Positions 38,281-49,974 of a stretch of DNA of 64,000 nucleotides are shown here, piece by piece. This DNA is from Sycobia sp. Sy_11 (Eukaryota; Arthropoda; Insecta; Hymenoptera; Epichrysomallidae). The position numbers and the translations under genes were made by a program. Under the pieces are notes generated by a model, which had not been told where the DNA came from, did no database searches, and was given only the letters and a program-made list of their open reading frames with translations. Location: NCBI GenBank assembly GCA_018907035.1, contig JACCIC010000206.1, forward strand, positions 705,001 through 769,000. Reading direction: 5' to 3'. Position 1 is the stretch's first letter; every line of letters starts with the position of its first letter.

Positions 38281-38681
38281 AATCAAAATTGATTACTCCC
38301 CCCCCCCTTCAGCCATCGCTTCCCTGGGCGATAAATCAGCCAATATATGCTGGCAAAGCTACCGGAACAGCTCCTTTAAATCGTCTTTCCTGCCTTTCTC
38401 GGCGAGTAAGAGAAAAATGCCCAACGGATCGTTTCGGAAAAATCGTGACAATCGCATTCGTCGGTGCGAGTATAACGGATTCGAGCAAGTAAAGGGGGGG
38501 GGGAGGGGGCTATAGAAGCTGTACTCCTTCATTGGCGAACTGCTCGACAGCACGGAAGTCCATCGCGTTTGCCGCTGCGAGCGCTACCTCTGCTCACGCA
38601 CGCACGCCTGCGATCATCCGACTCGAATATATGGATCTATATACACACGTACCACCTGAATCGCTCTTGCTCGCTACTCCC

Positions 38682-38719
38682 GTTTTTTTTGTTTTTTTTT
38701 GTTTTTTTTTGTTTTTTGC
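38682..38719. repeat. (T8-9 G)n tract with 10-bp period
   Basis: Runs of 8, 9, 9 and 6 T residues are each closed by one G, a phased oligo-T tract at helical periodicity. Confidence 0.9.
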
Positions 38720-40061
38720 GCGCTAGTCACAGAGGGGCCAGAGACGCGCTCGTTAATTCGCGCTCGCGCTAGAGCTTTCGATGTGCACTGGCGTCACGCG
38801 AGAGCCAATCCCCTAATAAGAGCGAAATCCGAGAGTCGCCTCGCGTGGGCGTTACATACATAGGCGACGTAGGCACGTGCGCGCCGCCCGCATACATAAA
38901 CACACGAACATTGACGCGGGGACGAGAGAAGCGGCGCGGCGCGGGCGCGCCCGGAAGGCTTTGGGAGGAAAACTGCCGGCGGATTGGGGGGGGGTGAGGG
39001 GAGGGCGGCTTACGCGCGCGAACACACCGCGCGACGCGCCTACGAGCGGATTTTTGCTTTGATTTACGATATTAGCGCCAGCTGAATGGCTCGTTAGCGA
39101 CATTGTCATTTTGCGGCGCGCCGGCTACGGAGCGGAGCCGCGCGTCGCCTCGGCCGTTACGGATTCGTCTCTCCCCGGTACGTACGTGGTTTTATACGCG
39201 CACGTGCGTATGTGTATATTTTCTGCCCCCTCCCCCCTCGGCATCCTCCCCCTTGGTAACGGAGTTTATGAAGTATAATGGGAGGGCATTGTCGTCTTGG
39301 TTGCCCTCGTCAAGCGAATTCTTGCGGTACGAGGGCGTGTTATCTCCCGTATCTGCTTTATTCCCGTTTATATCGTAGATACTGTATGTGTAACGAGGAA
39401 AAATTTCGAATAGTCGTACGTCGCGATCATTCTTACGAATGTAATACAAAATGGTAATTATGAGAAAAAAGTAACTTGCTTTACGTCACAATATCGATAT
39501 ATGCGATATGTGATACTTATCGTCAATCATTAAGTTCTCCAGCGTCAATTAATAATCTGTCTATAATTAAAATAATGCTTTTTACCTAATTTCCATTTTT
39601 TAAAATAATTAATTTTTCTTACCGTGACACCAGTGTGCCGGATAATATAACGTATGCTAGAATTGTCTATCGCGGAGCATAACTAGAGCAAGCGGAGCTG
39701 AAACAATTAAAATTTTGTTTTTCTTATCCTAGCTTACAAATCGCACATTTGCCGCTTCATTCCGGTTCTCATGCGGAAAAACATAGTCCTTACGTAGCAC
39801 AAAAAGACTTCTGTACGAACCCCATACATGCCTCGGGCCGCAAAACTCTCGTTTCGCAAATACAGCCTTTCCATACTCGATAAGAAACGCACTATTTCAT
39901 ATTTAATTATGGTACCTTTATCAAATACGTTAGGTTATTTTGCTTCCCCATTTGTCTTTCTTTGCCGGAGGACTGGATTAAGATGAATTCTACAAAATTT
40001 TTGTATAGAGATTTTGATAAGCCATGATTCGAAATAAAAACTGTGTCGATGGCTCAACAAC

Positions 40062-40120
40062 GTTCGAGGTTATAGAAATTTCATCTGTTCGAAGATATAG
40101 AAATTCGACGTTATAGAAAA
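40062..40120 (+). repeat. Degenerate three-copy minisatellite, TTCGA..TATAGAAA
   Basis: GTTCGAGGTTATAGAAATT at 40,062, GTTCGAAGATATAGAAATT at 40,087 and ATTCGACGTTATAGAAAAA at 40,103 are three related units. The last two are closely spaced and partly overlap. The tract lies in an AT-rich block. Confidence 0.5.
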
Positions 40121-40384
40121 AGCTAAAAAAATCAAAAATATATCAACTCGTACTTCTTCTTACCCTGCTCAGGGTTGTTCGGTCTGGAATTGAGATATTG
40201 GTTTTAAAGCAATTTGGTCAGTAAACATTATTAAGAAAATTAAATTAATTGCGTTTCAAAACTTGTCATTATATCGATAGAACCACAAATCAACGTCAAA
40301 AAATTTCATTTCCTTCTCGCTAGTTCGCGTTCGTTTGGAGTGGAGTTCAGGTACCTAACAACCAAAAAAAGAAGACGTAACAAA

Positions 40385-40455
40385 CCAAAATATGTATGCA
40401 AATATTCTAACGATTTATAAATCAAATATGTATGCAAAAGTCTAACGATTCAGTA
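40385..40455 (+). repeat. Two-copy tandem duplication, 36-bp period
   Basis: CAAAATATGTATGCAAATAT at 40,386 is followed at an interval of 36 bp by CAAATATGTATGCAAAAGT. Both copies continue into TCTAACGATT. The match is near-perfect over about 27 bp. Confidence 0.65.
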
Positions 40456-40966
40456 ATTGCTTTAGTCATAGATAGACAGATAGATATTTATTTTTAATCA
40501 AGTAGTTCTGGTTCTATTTGGACGACATATTATAAAGTGTTTATATCGATTTGCGCCGTATAATACGTATGAATGCTTGAGAAATTATACGCGTATAGAA
40601 AAAAATCCGATGCAATTTTTTACTTTGAAAAAAAAACGATTTGGATTCAGAAATTAAAATAAACGGTCTGTTATTTTCATTCTGGACAAGTGCGCCGAGA
40701 AAAGAACAAGCTTTATATAGTATAAAATGCTAATATCAAGTGCACTTGTAAATGATTTCCTACGGCCCATTGGCGAATATACAATTTTTTTGCTCTCCAG
40801 CAATTTTTTTATGTACAGAATAGCCTCATATTTTTTCTGTATATATGTGAGAGTTTATATATATATATATCATCAGAGCTAGAGAGCGAGGGAGAGTGAG
40901 AAAACTAACGTATTACGTGTACATGTGCAGTGTCAGTACATTTTCGCGACGAGACGTTGTTCAATG

Positions 40967-40970
40967 TATA

Positions 40971-41015
<45 letters not shown>
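40967..41015. repeat. (TA)n microsatellite
   Basis: About 42 bp pure TA after TATATTTA. Confidence 0.97.
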
Positions 41016-41019
<4 letters not shown>

Positions 41020-41366
41020 CTACCGACTCGCGCGTACTCCGACCGACAGGCCAAGAGCTGATGGGTCACAAGTGCGGAAGATAAATCAAAATTCTCTCGG
41101 AGCTCGAGCGCCGCGGCGCAGAAAATCACCTGCCTCCCCCCCCCCTCCAACACATATATAGCGCTCGCGCACGTATATGCACAAGGGGTCTTAACGATGT
41201 GCTGATGAATCGCGAGCCGAGGCAGCGCGGCGGACTACCGAAAATCTAACAATTAGGAGAGGGTGGGGTGATTTGTGGTAGGTTGCCGGGAAATTTACAC
41301 GAAGGGACGGCTCAGTCAAGCGGGCGCGGAGGGTGGGCTCGGGGGGCTTTTATTGGCTCGACTCGC

Positions 41367-41369
<3 letters not shown>

Positions 41370-41410
<41 letters not shown>

Positions 41411-41416
41411 GAGAGA
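41370..41416. repeat. (GA)n microsatellite
   Basis: About 45 bp with one GTGA break. A CT array lies 360 bp on at 41,776-41,795. Confidence 0.95.
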
Positions 41417-42312
41417 CATGGCCGGGTACCGCACCGCGCTCGTTATCGGAGCCTTAACGATCTGCGCTTGAGCGGCGTCGTAGGTCAAACCGATATCGCT
41501 GCCGTATGCGTGCGTACGTATATACGTGCATGACTTCGCATACGCGTCGCAAGCTTCCCGTGGGAGAAGGATTGGGGGGGGGGGAGAGAAAGGACGACGT
41601 TTTTCGCTCCGGGGAAAATTGACCGTTTCTCTTCATTTGTCTTTGGAAGTTTTCGCGGGCTCTTGGAGAGGGGGGGGAGGGCGGACTTTAAGCGGCACGG
41701 CCGACGTAATGAGGGGAATGTCGTCGTAATACGCGAACGCGCGAAGCCTCGTTAAGGACCCCTCGCTGTCTCCTTGTCTCTCTCTCTCTCTCTCCCCCTC
41801 CCCTCCCCATCTCTCCACTGCCGATGAAGCGATAACGAAGCGGGTCCGAGGCCCGCCGGCCGCGTGTCTCAGAAATTTATTGTGCCGCTCAAATTTTATC
41901 CTCCGCGCAGTTTGCGCTCTTAAGTGCCTTTTAATTTGATGAATATTCCGCTATTTGCATGGAACTGTTTTCAACGCTCGCCGGTGGCGCGTTGCGTATT
42001 ACAGCCGCGCGCGGTCGGCGCTGCGGCCTTCCGAGGCGATTGACGAGCAAATGGCCTCCGCGATACGGACTTTTTCGTCGGAAGGGGGTGTGGCTTCTTC
42101 CGTAGCGCTAAAGGTGGCGGCTTTTTCGCCTTTTACCGCTGGGGCCGTCTGGTGCGACTCTATAATACGAGTATTGTATATATATATATAACGCGTACAT
42201 AGCTCTGAAAAAACATCAAAGCATACGGACGTAGGATCTGATTTTTCTTTTTTTTTTTTTTAATTGCGAATGAAAAGCTTATACGTATAATATAAGAGCT
42301 AAAAGGAGCCGT

Positions 42313-42579
42313 GTGCAAAAAGTTCCGAGCCTTCCGGATTGAGCTTTTAAGTACAGATTTATGGAAATCGGTTATTTACGATAATGAGGCTCGAACTTTT
42401 ATTTTAAAAAGTTTTAAACTTTTGGGTATTACACTTGTGCTAAATAGAAAACGGATGGGGATGGAATTTATGATAGTTTTTCAAGATTTGATAAAAATTT
42501 ATGGCTTCGTAGGGTGTAACTATTATATGATGTATGTCCATACAATAGGAATGAAAAAGAATTAAAAAGCTTTTTGCAC
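42313..42579. mobile_element. Possible short inverted-repeat element (about 270 bp)
   Basis: GTGCAAAAAG at 42,313-42,322 has an exact inverted copy, CTTTTTGCAC, at 42,570-42,579. The interior is AT-rich and keeps one open frame of 84 codons on the plus strand beginning within the left repeat. The sequence GTGTGCAAAAAGTTCC is reminiscent of Tc1/mariner-type ends, but I recognise no transposase motif and no flanking TA duplication is convincing. The inverted match is only 10 bp in AT-rich DNA, so coincidence is possible. Confidence 0.2.
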
Positions 42580-43358
42580 GTTATGTATTACCTGATAAAA
42601 AATAACAAATTCAGTTCATATCTATAATTATACTATTCTTTTCTTGAACTCGCTTGTAGCCTGTGTTTGAAGCTCAATATAAATTATTCAGCAATTATCT
42701 GGCTTCTATGAAAGTATTATTTAAATATTAGTTTACGTTTAGTGGATAGAAAAGTAAAATATCGAAGCAAAAAATGTTATAGTATAGATTTCATTTAAAA
42801 AAAATTTTAACCAATAGTTAAATTATTTGACTATTAATACCTGTTCGGTGATTATCCAAATTTTTTCTTAATAACTCCGTTTTATATAAATTCAATCCCA
42901 TTTTCACAATTCTCCCTTTCCATCGGGAGCACACTGTAAAATATCGCTCTTGCTTCAATTTGAAAAGCTCCGCAGTAAACAAATCCGTCACACTTATCGC
43001 CCTATTGATCTTTAATGCTAAATTATTACATTATTCGAAGTAAAAAAAAAAAAAAAATTCGGAGGCATCGGCAATTATAGAAGTCGCTTCCGCAAAGGAT
43101 AATAAAGTAAATCAAGCGAATGTGCCCTTCTTTTTCCAAAAACGCCCGGTCGCGCGCGCGCGCGCGCGCACGAACACGCGGGAGGGCGCGCTCGAGATCC
43201 CGCGGGCGACTTTAAATAAAAAATAAACGCAAAAGGCCGGAATAATTACAGACGCCTCGGGCTTTAAACAGCCCGAACGTACTCGTACATCGCGGCGCGT
43301 CTCTAATTACCCAATATTTTGCGCTTTAAACTCGCCGCGATAAAAGTAGGAGGGATGC

Positions 43359-43362
<4 letters not shown>

Positions 43363-43411
<49 letters not shown>
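43363..43411. repeat. (TA)n microsatellite
   Basis: About 48 bp pure TA in CpG-rich DNA. Confidence 0.97.
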
Positions 43412-43413
<2 letters not shown>

Positions 43414-43753
43414 GCGGCGCGCGGGGTGGGGCGAAAAAAAATGGAGGCATTAAATAAACGACGGCCGTCCGATGCGTTCTTACCTCATGCAGCCCGGGCC
43501 GCCGTCTGCCTTATTAATTGAAACTAATATTGGCATTATGCAAAGTCAACTGCGCCTGCGCGGCAGCCCGCTCTATATCATTTCCTTTTAAATCGAGAGT
43601 ATTATTAGGCAACAGGCTCTCGGTTTAATTCGCGATTATCGCTCGGACCGAAAACTGCCCCCCCCCCGCACCTTTCCCGTCGTCCCAACCACCCATTCCG
43701 TCGCTCCTTTCCGCGTCCGCGCGCAACCTGAAAGTGAGCAGCGCCTCCGTTAG

Positions 43754-43808
43754 CATACGTACATACGTACATGCATACATGCATACATACATACATACAT
43801 ACATACAC
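43754..43808. repeat. (CATA/CATG/CGTA)n tetranucleotide array
   Basis: ACGTACAT and GCATACAT variants change into pure CATA units at the right, showing a polarity of homogenisation. Confidence 0.94.
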
Positions 43809-44139
43809 ACGCGATCATCAACTTTTATATTCGAAATTAAGTTAAACTGTTTCTAATGACTTCTTCGTAGCTATCTTCTCCTCCCCTTATAACCCGGGAC
43901 ATTTACATTCCGGCCCTCTCGCCAGTAATTATAAGATAGCCACGTCGTCTTCCCTGGAACTCTCTCTCTCTCTCTCCCCCTCTCCCCTCTTCTTCTTCTT
44001 TGCGCACCCCTGGAAAATTATTCGTGAATTCTTATTCGAGCGCGTCCCCACTTACCAGACTTTATCCTACGTGCCCGGAATACAGGTTGCCGTGGAAAGT
44101 GCACAGCAGCAGCAGGAGTACCAGCGGTAGCTCGCTCTC

Positions 44140-44175
44140 GCTCTCTCTGTGTGTGTGTATATGTGTATGTATGAG

Positions 44176-44210
<35 letters not shown>
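44140..44210. repeat. (CT)n/(GT)n/(GA)n compound region
   Basis: CT, then GTGTGTGTGTAT, then a GA array from 44,178. A CT array at 44,328-44,362 lies in inverted orientation about 120 bp away, so the two could pair. Confidence 0.93.
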
Positions 44211-44212
<2 letters not shown>

Positions 44213-44324
44213 CGAGAGTGGAATATCTCGTCGTAATTCTTTGCGAATTTCCTAATGTACCGCGGAGCACTACTGCTGCCGTCGCCGCTGCAGCCACCTC
44301 CTAACCCCCGCCATTTCGGACTCG

Positions 44325-44327
<3 letters not shown>

Positions 44328-44362
<35 letters not shown>

Positions 44363-44363
44363 A
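44328..44363. repeat. (CT)n microsatellite
   Basis: About 35 bp pure CT, the complement of the nearby GA array. Confidence 0.95.
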
Positions 44364-45328
44364 TCTCTCTCATTCCGTGTCGGGAGCCCTCCATCGCCGC
44401 TGCAGGTTGTTACCATTATTTTAATTTTTATACCCACGGCCGACGACGGAGACGAGGTAGAGAATTTCAAAAGAAGGAGCGAGCAAGGGACATTTAGTAC
44501 ACACTTTGTGCGCATTAAATGGTTATACGGGAACGAATGCCGAAGAAAAGCCAATGGGGGGGGGGGGCTGAGAAAATGCCGGGGCGAGGAAAAAGTCGAG
44601 CATTCCATTTTCCTGGATCTCCCAGGTGTGGGGGAGGGGGGCATTATTGGAACGAATGAAATGGACGACGAAATGAAGTTCTTCGAGTTATAGAAAAACG
44701 AAGCCAGATATTGAGTTTGAAACGAGGCTGCACAGGTATTGTATGCGCGGATCTCGTTAGTCGCACGTCAGTTGTTATACGTATAATTTACTGCACTATA
44801 AGGAAAAGTCCTCTCTATGGGATCCAAAGGGGAGATTCACTATCTTATCCCATTCTAAGCTCACCCTTTCGTCGCTCGTCTTCGATAACAATGTGCAAAG
44901 TTACTGCTTACGCACGCTATACGCAAACTACATCTGACATTTACAACGCGAGACTGTCGGAATGGAACCTGAAGTGGCGCCGACTTTCTAATAAACAGAT
45001 GGGCTTGTAAATATAAGCGTCGCCAATAGCTTCATGGTCCTAGTACGACCTCTAAGATACCTTATCTTTATATATATACACATATATATATCGCGGTAAC
45101 ATTTTTCACTTTCCTCGTCGCAGCTATTAACATTCCTTTAAACTGTTCGAAATTTCACGTAGTATTTCGCGTCGCCCCCTACGGGAAAGAGGAACCGTAA
45201 ATTTATGAAAAGAGACGCGAATCCGAAACGGCCACTCGGTCAAGAAATAATTATTATTCAAGAGCGCCGCGCCCGCGCGTGTCTATAAATATTCCTCGAG
45301 ACGTCCGAGACGTGTGTTTAAGCGTTTT

Positions 45329-45331
<3 letters not shown>

Positions 45332-45385
<54 letters not shown>
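45332..45385. repeat. (TA)n microsatellite
   Basis: About 52 bp pure TA. Confidence 0.97.
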
Positions 45386-45391
<6 letters not shown>

Positions 45392-45886
45392 CCTACGTCA
45401 AAGCAAAGTAACCGAGTCATATTCAAAGAACTCGACATTTTCTCGCGCGGCATCTTTATATATATACGCATAAGAATATATATATCTATCGTATTCTCCG
45501 GCGCTGGACACGGCGTCTTCCCCGTATTCCGCAATACGAGGGACACGAGAGGAGGGTCGCACGCGAGTCATATAAAAAGTTTGCGCATTCGCAAATTGAG
45601 GCGAAATCCGGCCGTCCCCTGCCGATGCGCGGCGTTTCATATAAACATATACATATGCGCGCGGGTAACCTAATACTTAGCCCGGCCGGCCGGTGCGCTG
45701 CAGCCTCCGCATACGTAAGCGGGAGATTGAGCGAGGAGGGCAGCGATATCAATTACGAAATATTCGTTTACGCGCGTATACACGTATACGTGGACGCGGT
45801 GGGTCTCGCCAAAGGACAGGGGTACCTGCAGCGGTGAATCGGTGTATCGCATACGTGCGCGAAGAGCGACGTGGAAGAGCAAGGAA

Positions 45887-45911
45887 AGAGAGAGAGAGAG
45901 AGAGAGAGAGG
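45887..45911. repeat. (GA)n microsatellite
   Basis: Short pure GA array followed by GGATAGAGATG. Confidence 0.93.
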
Positions 45912-46011
45912 GATAGAGATGAAAGACGGGAGGTGGTGGAGGGGAGCGGCTGGAACGGCGCGATCAAATATTTCATTTTATTGTGCATCGCGGGATACTT
46001 GAAATTTTTCA

Positions 46012-46313
46012 GCTTTCCCACAAATGAATATTGATAGAACGTCCTGGCCTCGCTTTACTTTTCTTCGTCATTTTTATTGCATCGCCAAATGAAAGAAAAT
46101 GCCTCGGAGACCACGTGGAATCTTCCTCAAATGAACGTCCTTCGTTATAATTATAAACATTATTGCGAAAGCGTCTACCGACGGGATTAAGTTTCACCGG
46201 TCCTCCATTATCTCGTTTACATAATTCGGCAATAAAAATGAATTCAGTGAATTTTGTTTTATTCGAACGGGGCCTGCCTACCGCAGCTCGATGGCGAACA
46301 GCCGATTCATATT
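46012..46313 (-). other. Protein-like open frame without ATG
   Basis: The minus strand stays open for about 100 codons of mixed, non-repetitive composition, ending in GRSINIHLWES and TGA. No start codon, convincing acceptor or polyadenylation signal was found, and no family is recognised. It may be an exon fragment or chance. Confidence 0.15.
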
Positions 46314-46429
46314 TTTATCCGGACAGGATCGATTCGTACGCTCATTTGATCTACGTAGGGGCGTCTTTGGCAACGTTAGGAGAGCCTCAGGCCCATACTT
46401 TATTCGGTGTATTTATGTAATTTGTATAA

Positions 46430-47890
46430 GAATTAACGGATAATCCAAACATCCGTATAAAAAATTAATTTTTTTCAGATAAAACATTTTAATGGTAAAA
46501 AGGGAGATAACTATTATGTACGTTAAAATATTAGTCGTACTTTTAAAGAATAATACGGGCATATATCTTACCTTCGATATTTATTATTTTTTGTAGCTGA
46601 CAGAGACATTTGAGATATATATATATAAATATAAAAAAAAATATATTAACTTTTAAGTGTATCATGCACTTGAAGTTTTTCATTGATGTAAATAAAAATT
46701 TTTTTATATATACCTATTGGCGATAATTGCATAGTTGATGAATTTTTTTTCAAACTTATATTACACCTGAAAATAATATTGCTTCATTTTTCGTAAATAA
46801 TTAGTTGTTACAGGCATTTTATTCTAAACAGTTTCAAGCTATTTGAAAAAGACTTTTTTAAGAAAGAATCAATCAGTTAATATATTACACGTGCATCTTT
46901 TTCTTATATTTAAAATCGTTTAGAAATCAAAAGTACCATCTCTAAAAATATATCGTTGTATAGCCTTCGAAGGAATTCTGCTACTTTCTTATTAGTTAGA
47001 TACAGCTGAGGCTTGTCTAAACGTATCTGTATTCTGAAAGTCAAAGCGTTGAGAGAAATCAACAAGAAGTAGGTATCGGATATCGGTGAGAGATTTGGTC
47101 CACATTGAAGGAGATAATTCCGTTTCCCTCTAAAATGTGTCCTGTAAATTTTTAGGACCTAAAGCTTTTCATTGCCAAGATAAAGTATATTTTTCATTAC
47201 AATTGCAGTCTTTCTCTTAAATTACATTAAGTATACAGTACAAAAAAAAAATTTTTTTACGAGAACGACCACTACAATACTCGAGATTGTATTCGAAGAA
47301 AGAATACAATTTTAAGTGAAAAACTTGTGACGAATTCATGTACGGAAATGTATAGATTTTTAATTATTGTCAGTCGAAATTCGATATATTTTTAACGTCC
47401 AGTGAGTCATCATTTAGCTATACTATCGTGAATAAATTCTCCGACAATATTATATAATTAACAAAAACTAGAAAACTATACGCATTTGAAGATATACTTT
47501 GAGTATACTATTTTTTATGCGAATGCGATTATTGCTTCCAATTGGATTCCAAAAATAGCAATGTCCCATGTAATTAGAGAGAAGCAGTATAATTTTCTAA
47601 GTAAGAAGCTTCTGAAACTTTATAAGGTTCCATTCAAATAAATTCTTCGCTTGGTATCGAACAAATCTCATAAACCATCTTGTATACGTTTTTAAATATA
47701 AAGTTTTTATAATAAAAGAAGACCAGATATTGATATTATAATTATAATTTTAAGATGCATTGTAGTGTTATCATCAAGACAGCAATGATTAATTGAAATA
47801 TATCGGTAGTAAAATAAGATGAGAATTCGAAATAACACCGATTTATCGATTCTTTTTTTACATTTAAAGCAAAATCGAAAATTAATCGTG
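46430..47890. other. AT-rich block, no gene seen
   Basis: About 1.5 kb with stops in all frames and one small hairpin at 47,286. No long microsatellite. Confidence 0.55.
47286..47310. repeat. Short perfect hairpin
   Basis: ATTGTATTC at 47,286-47,294 and GAATACAAT at 47,302-47,310 form a 9-bp perfect stem with a 7-nt loop. There is no T-tract or other sign of function. Confidence 0.6.
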
Positions 47891-47930
47891 TCTTTATTTT
47901 CAATGGAGATTTTAAGATTTAACGAGTTGA

Positions 47931-48152
47931 CTATTGCGAGAGGGCATCTTCGTCAGCAAATGTTTTATCGGCCCAGGCGCGACTGGAGTGATTCTTAGAC
48001 GCGAGGCCAGTATGGGTCTGTGGCTCAGGGTCCACTAGGCCTCGTTCGCCCCTGCGCAGAAGACGTTCTTGGCGATCTACGACGATTCGGGGCCCAATGC
48101 GCGCGGATTCTACGCGCGTCCGCTTGCTCAGCAAGCCCACATCCCGACGCAC
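47931..48152 (-). CDS. Candidate minus-strand terminal coding exon
   Basis: Product not recognised. On the minus strand a frame of about 73 codons, with mixed non-repetitive composition, ends in ADKTFADEDALSQ and a TAG stop at 47,931-47,933. About 30 nt past the stop, at 47,896-47,902 on the plus strand, the minus strand reads AAATAAAG and so contains a canonical AATAAA. A possible acceptor, CTTCTGCGCAG, lies inside the frame near 48,055, so the coding part may be shorter. The frame sits at the edge of a CpG-rich block next to a 1.5-kb AT-rich block. Overlapping plus-strand frames are also open because the DNA is stop-poor, which lowers confidence. Confidence 0.18.
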   Translation of the reverse strand: MRRDVGLLSKRTRVESARIGPRIVVDRQERLLRRGERGLVDPEPQTHTGLASKNHSSRAWADKTFADEDALSQ

Positions 48153-48159
48153 CGCGACC

Positions 48160-48640
48160 GAAGACGGTCACCGTCGGCAAAAACCGAGCCGCCGCATTAC
48201 GGCCGATCACGCCCCCGACGAGTTAGCAGCCATCGGCTGCGCGGCGCCGGGGCGGGGGGGGGGAGGGGTAGGGGGTCCGCGCTATGCGACTTTTTCGCCG
48301 CGCTCCACATCGGCCCCGTGCGCGCGCGCGCGCGCGTCTCGTAAATCCTGCGGGCCGTCGCTGCTACGTCGTCGTCTCGCGGCAAAAAGTTCGGTGCACC
48401 CGAGCCGCGGGGCCCTCTACGGACCCGCCGCCGACTCGCGCGCGGGTCCTAATAGCCCGGTGGAACGTACCCCAGTAGCGGAGTCGCTCGGACGCGGACG
48501 GAGCCCGCTGCCCCGTCCCTCTCGGCATTCCGTTGTATTCGCGCGCGCGCGCGCGCGGGAAGGGGGCGAAAAAAGCCCGAAGGACCCGACAGACATAACG
48601 ACCGAAGCCCTCGCTAATAAGCTTAATTAATTCGGACGCT
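48160..48640. other. Extreme CpG-rich stretch
   Basis: Contains (CG)n runs at 48,318-48,335 and 48,539-48,557 and very dense CpG throughout. Could be a promoter-like island; long frames on both strands are explained by missing stops. Confidence 0.4.
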
Positions 48641-48686
48641 CGCAATTTAATTACCACGGCTCGGAGAGCGCGCGATTCTCCAAGCC

Positions 48687-48713
48687 ATATATATATATAT
48701 ATATATATATATG
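48687..48713. repeat. (TA)n microsatellite
   Basis: About 26 bp pure TA. Confidence 0.95.
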
Positions 48714-49339
48714 AGGCTTGAAGTGGAGCAGGGGGGAAGGAGGCTCCAGAGGAAATTGGCGAATTGATTACGGAATTTGGAGTATTAAGCCTGACCGCGC
48801 TGTTCTTTTATAATGACTAAATTTCCGATGCGATCGATTCCGCCGCTCCTTACGGTAATTCCACGGCCATTGCGCCGCCGCCGCCGCCGCCGCCGCTGCC
48901 GCGCGCTACTGCTTTGGACTGAGATATATTGCCGGGGCGAGAGCGCGACCTGCAAATCATACCGCGCTCCGATAGGAAATCGAAAGAATGCCTCTTTATA
49001 AATTAATTGGCCCTCCGGCACTTGGGATTCCGAATGATTTATCGTGCCCGATGAAAATTTATATAATTTTTAATTTGGGAAAAATTAACGAGCATGTGAA
49101 AGTAATTTGTGAATGTATGAGACAGAGGCAGAGAGAGAAGGAGAGAAAGAGATGACGCGGGCACGGCCGGAGCACAATGAATTTTTCCCTTTGCCAAACA
49201 AAAGTACGAAAATGAAACTAATTAATAGGCTCTGGCATCGCGTTGACGCTAATAATTCACATGAAAACGAGTGATTTGCTGAGTCTGTCATTTCGTCGGC
49301 AAAAGTTAGCGTGGACTCTTCACATGCACTCGTGTGTAA

Positions 49340-49340
49340 A

Positions 49341-49380
<40 letters not shown>
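49340..49380. repeat. (TA)n microsatellite
   Basis: TATATATTATATA start and then about 30 bp pure. Confidence 0.96.
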
Positions 49381-49381
<1 letters not shown>

Positions 49382-49920
49382 TAAGAGTGTATGTATAATA
49401 TAGGTATACATGCACGACGGGGAAGAGAAAAAGAAGAAATAGAGAGCGGGAGAGATTAATAGCAAAATAGGGCGAATAAAGGAATGAGGAGAAAGGGAGA
49501 CGGAGACGAAGAAAATGGACGGGAGGAAGCGCGAGTGCACACGCACGTGTCCATACGTTCGTATAACGACTAACGCGCGCACTCCTCCGTCCTTCCCATC
49601 CTCTTTTTATCCTCTATCTCTGCCGCTGCTCCCCCGAGCCTCTCCCCTTTCGGCGCGTTGTCCTTCTTTTATAAAGCCGCGCGCGCAGTCGAAAAGTATA
49701 TAAGCCCCGCTCGCCCGTCCGCGCGTGCGGCCCTCGGCCCTCGAGACCGCGCAAAATGAATAAAAAGAGCCGCGGCCGCGGCGGCCGCCGCCGCCGCCGC
49801 CGTGTAATTAAGGCGCCCTCGAGCGATGCATTGTTTGCTTTGCCGCCTATATGTGTCACTGTCACGCACGCCCGAGTCCGCCTGTCCTATACATCCGTTT
49901 CTTCTGTCCCCCCCCCCTCC

Positions 49921-49922
<2 letters not shown>

Positions 49923-49974
<52 letters not shown>
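49923..49974. repeat. (TA)n microsatellite
   Basis: About 51 bp pure TA, after a run of C residues at 49,908-49,917. Confidence 0.97.

Larger units (their letters stand above)
39400..40860. other. AT-rich block with local duplications, no gene supported
   Basis: Apart from the two local repeats, a non-ATG plus-strand frame of about 70 codons (39,660-39,882) has balanced composition without splice context. Confidence 0.45.

Noticed and set aside
48097..48630. 177-codon plus-strand ORF
   Set aside because: Extreme CpG DNA with almost no stops in any frame; Ala/Arg/Pro-rich composition without domains.
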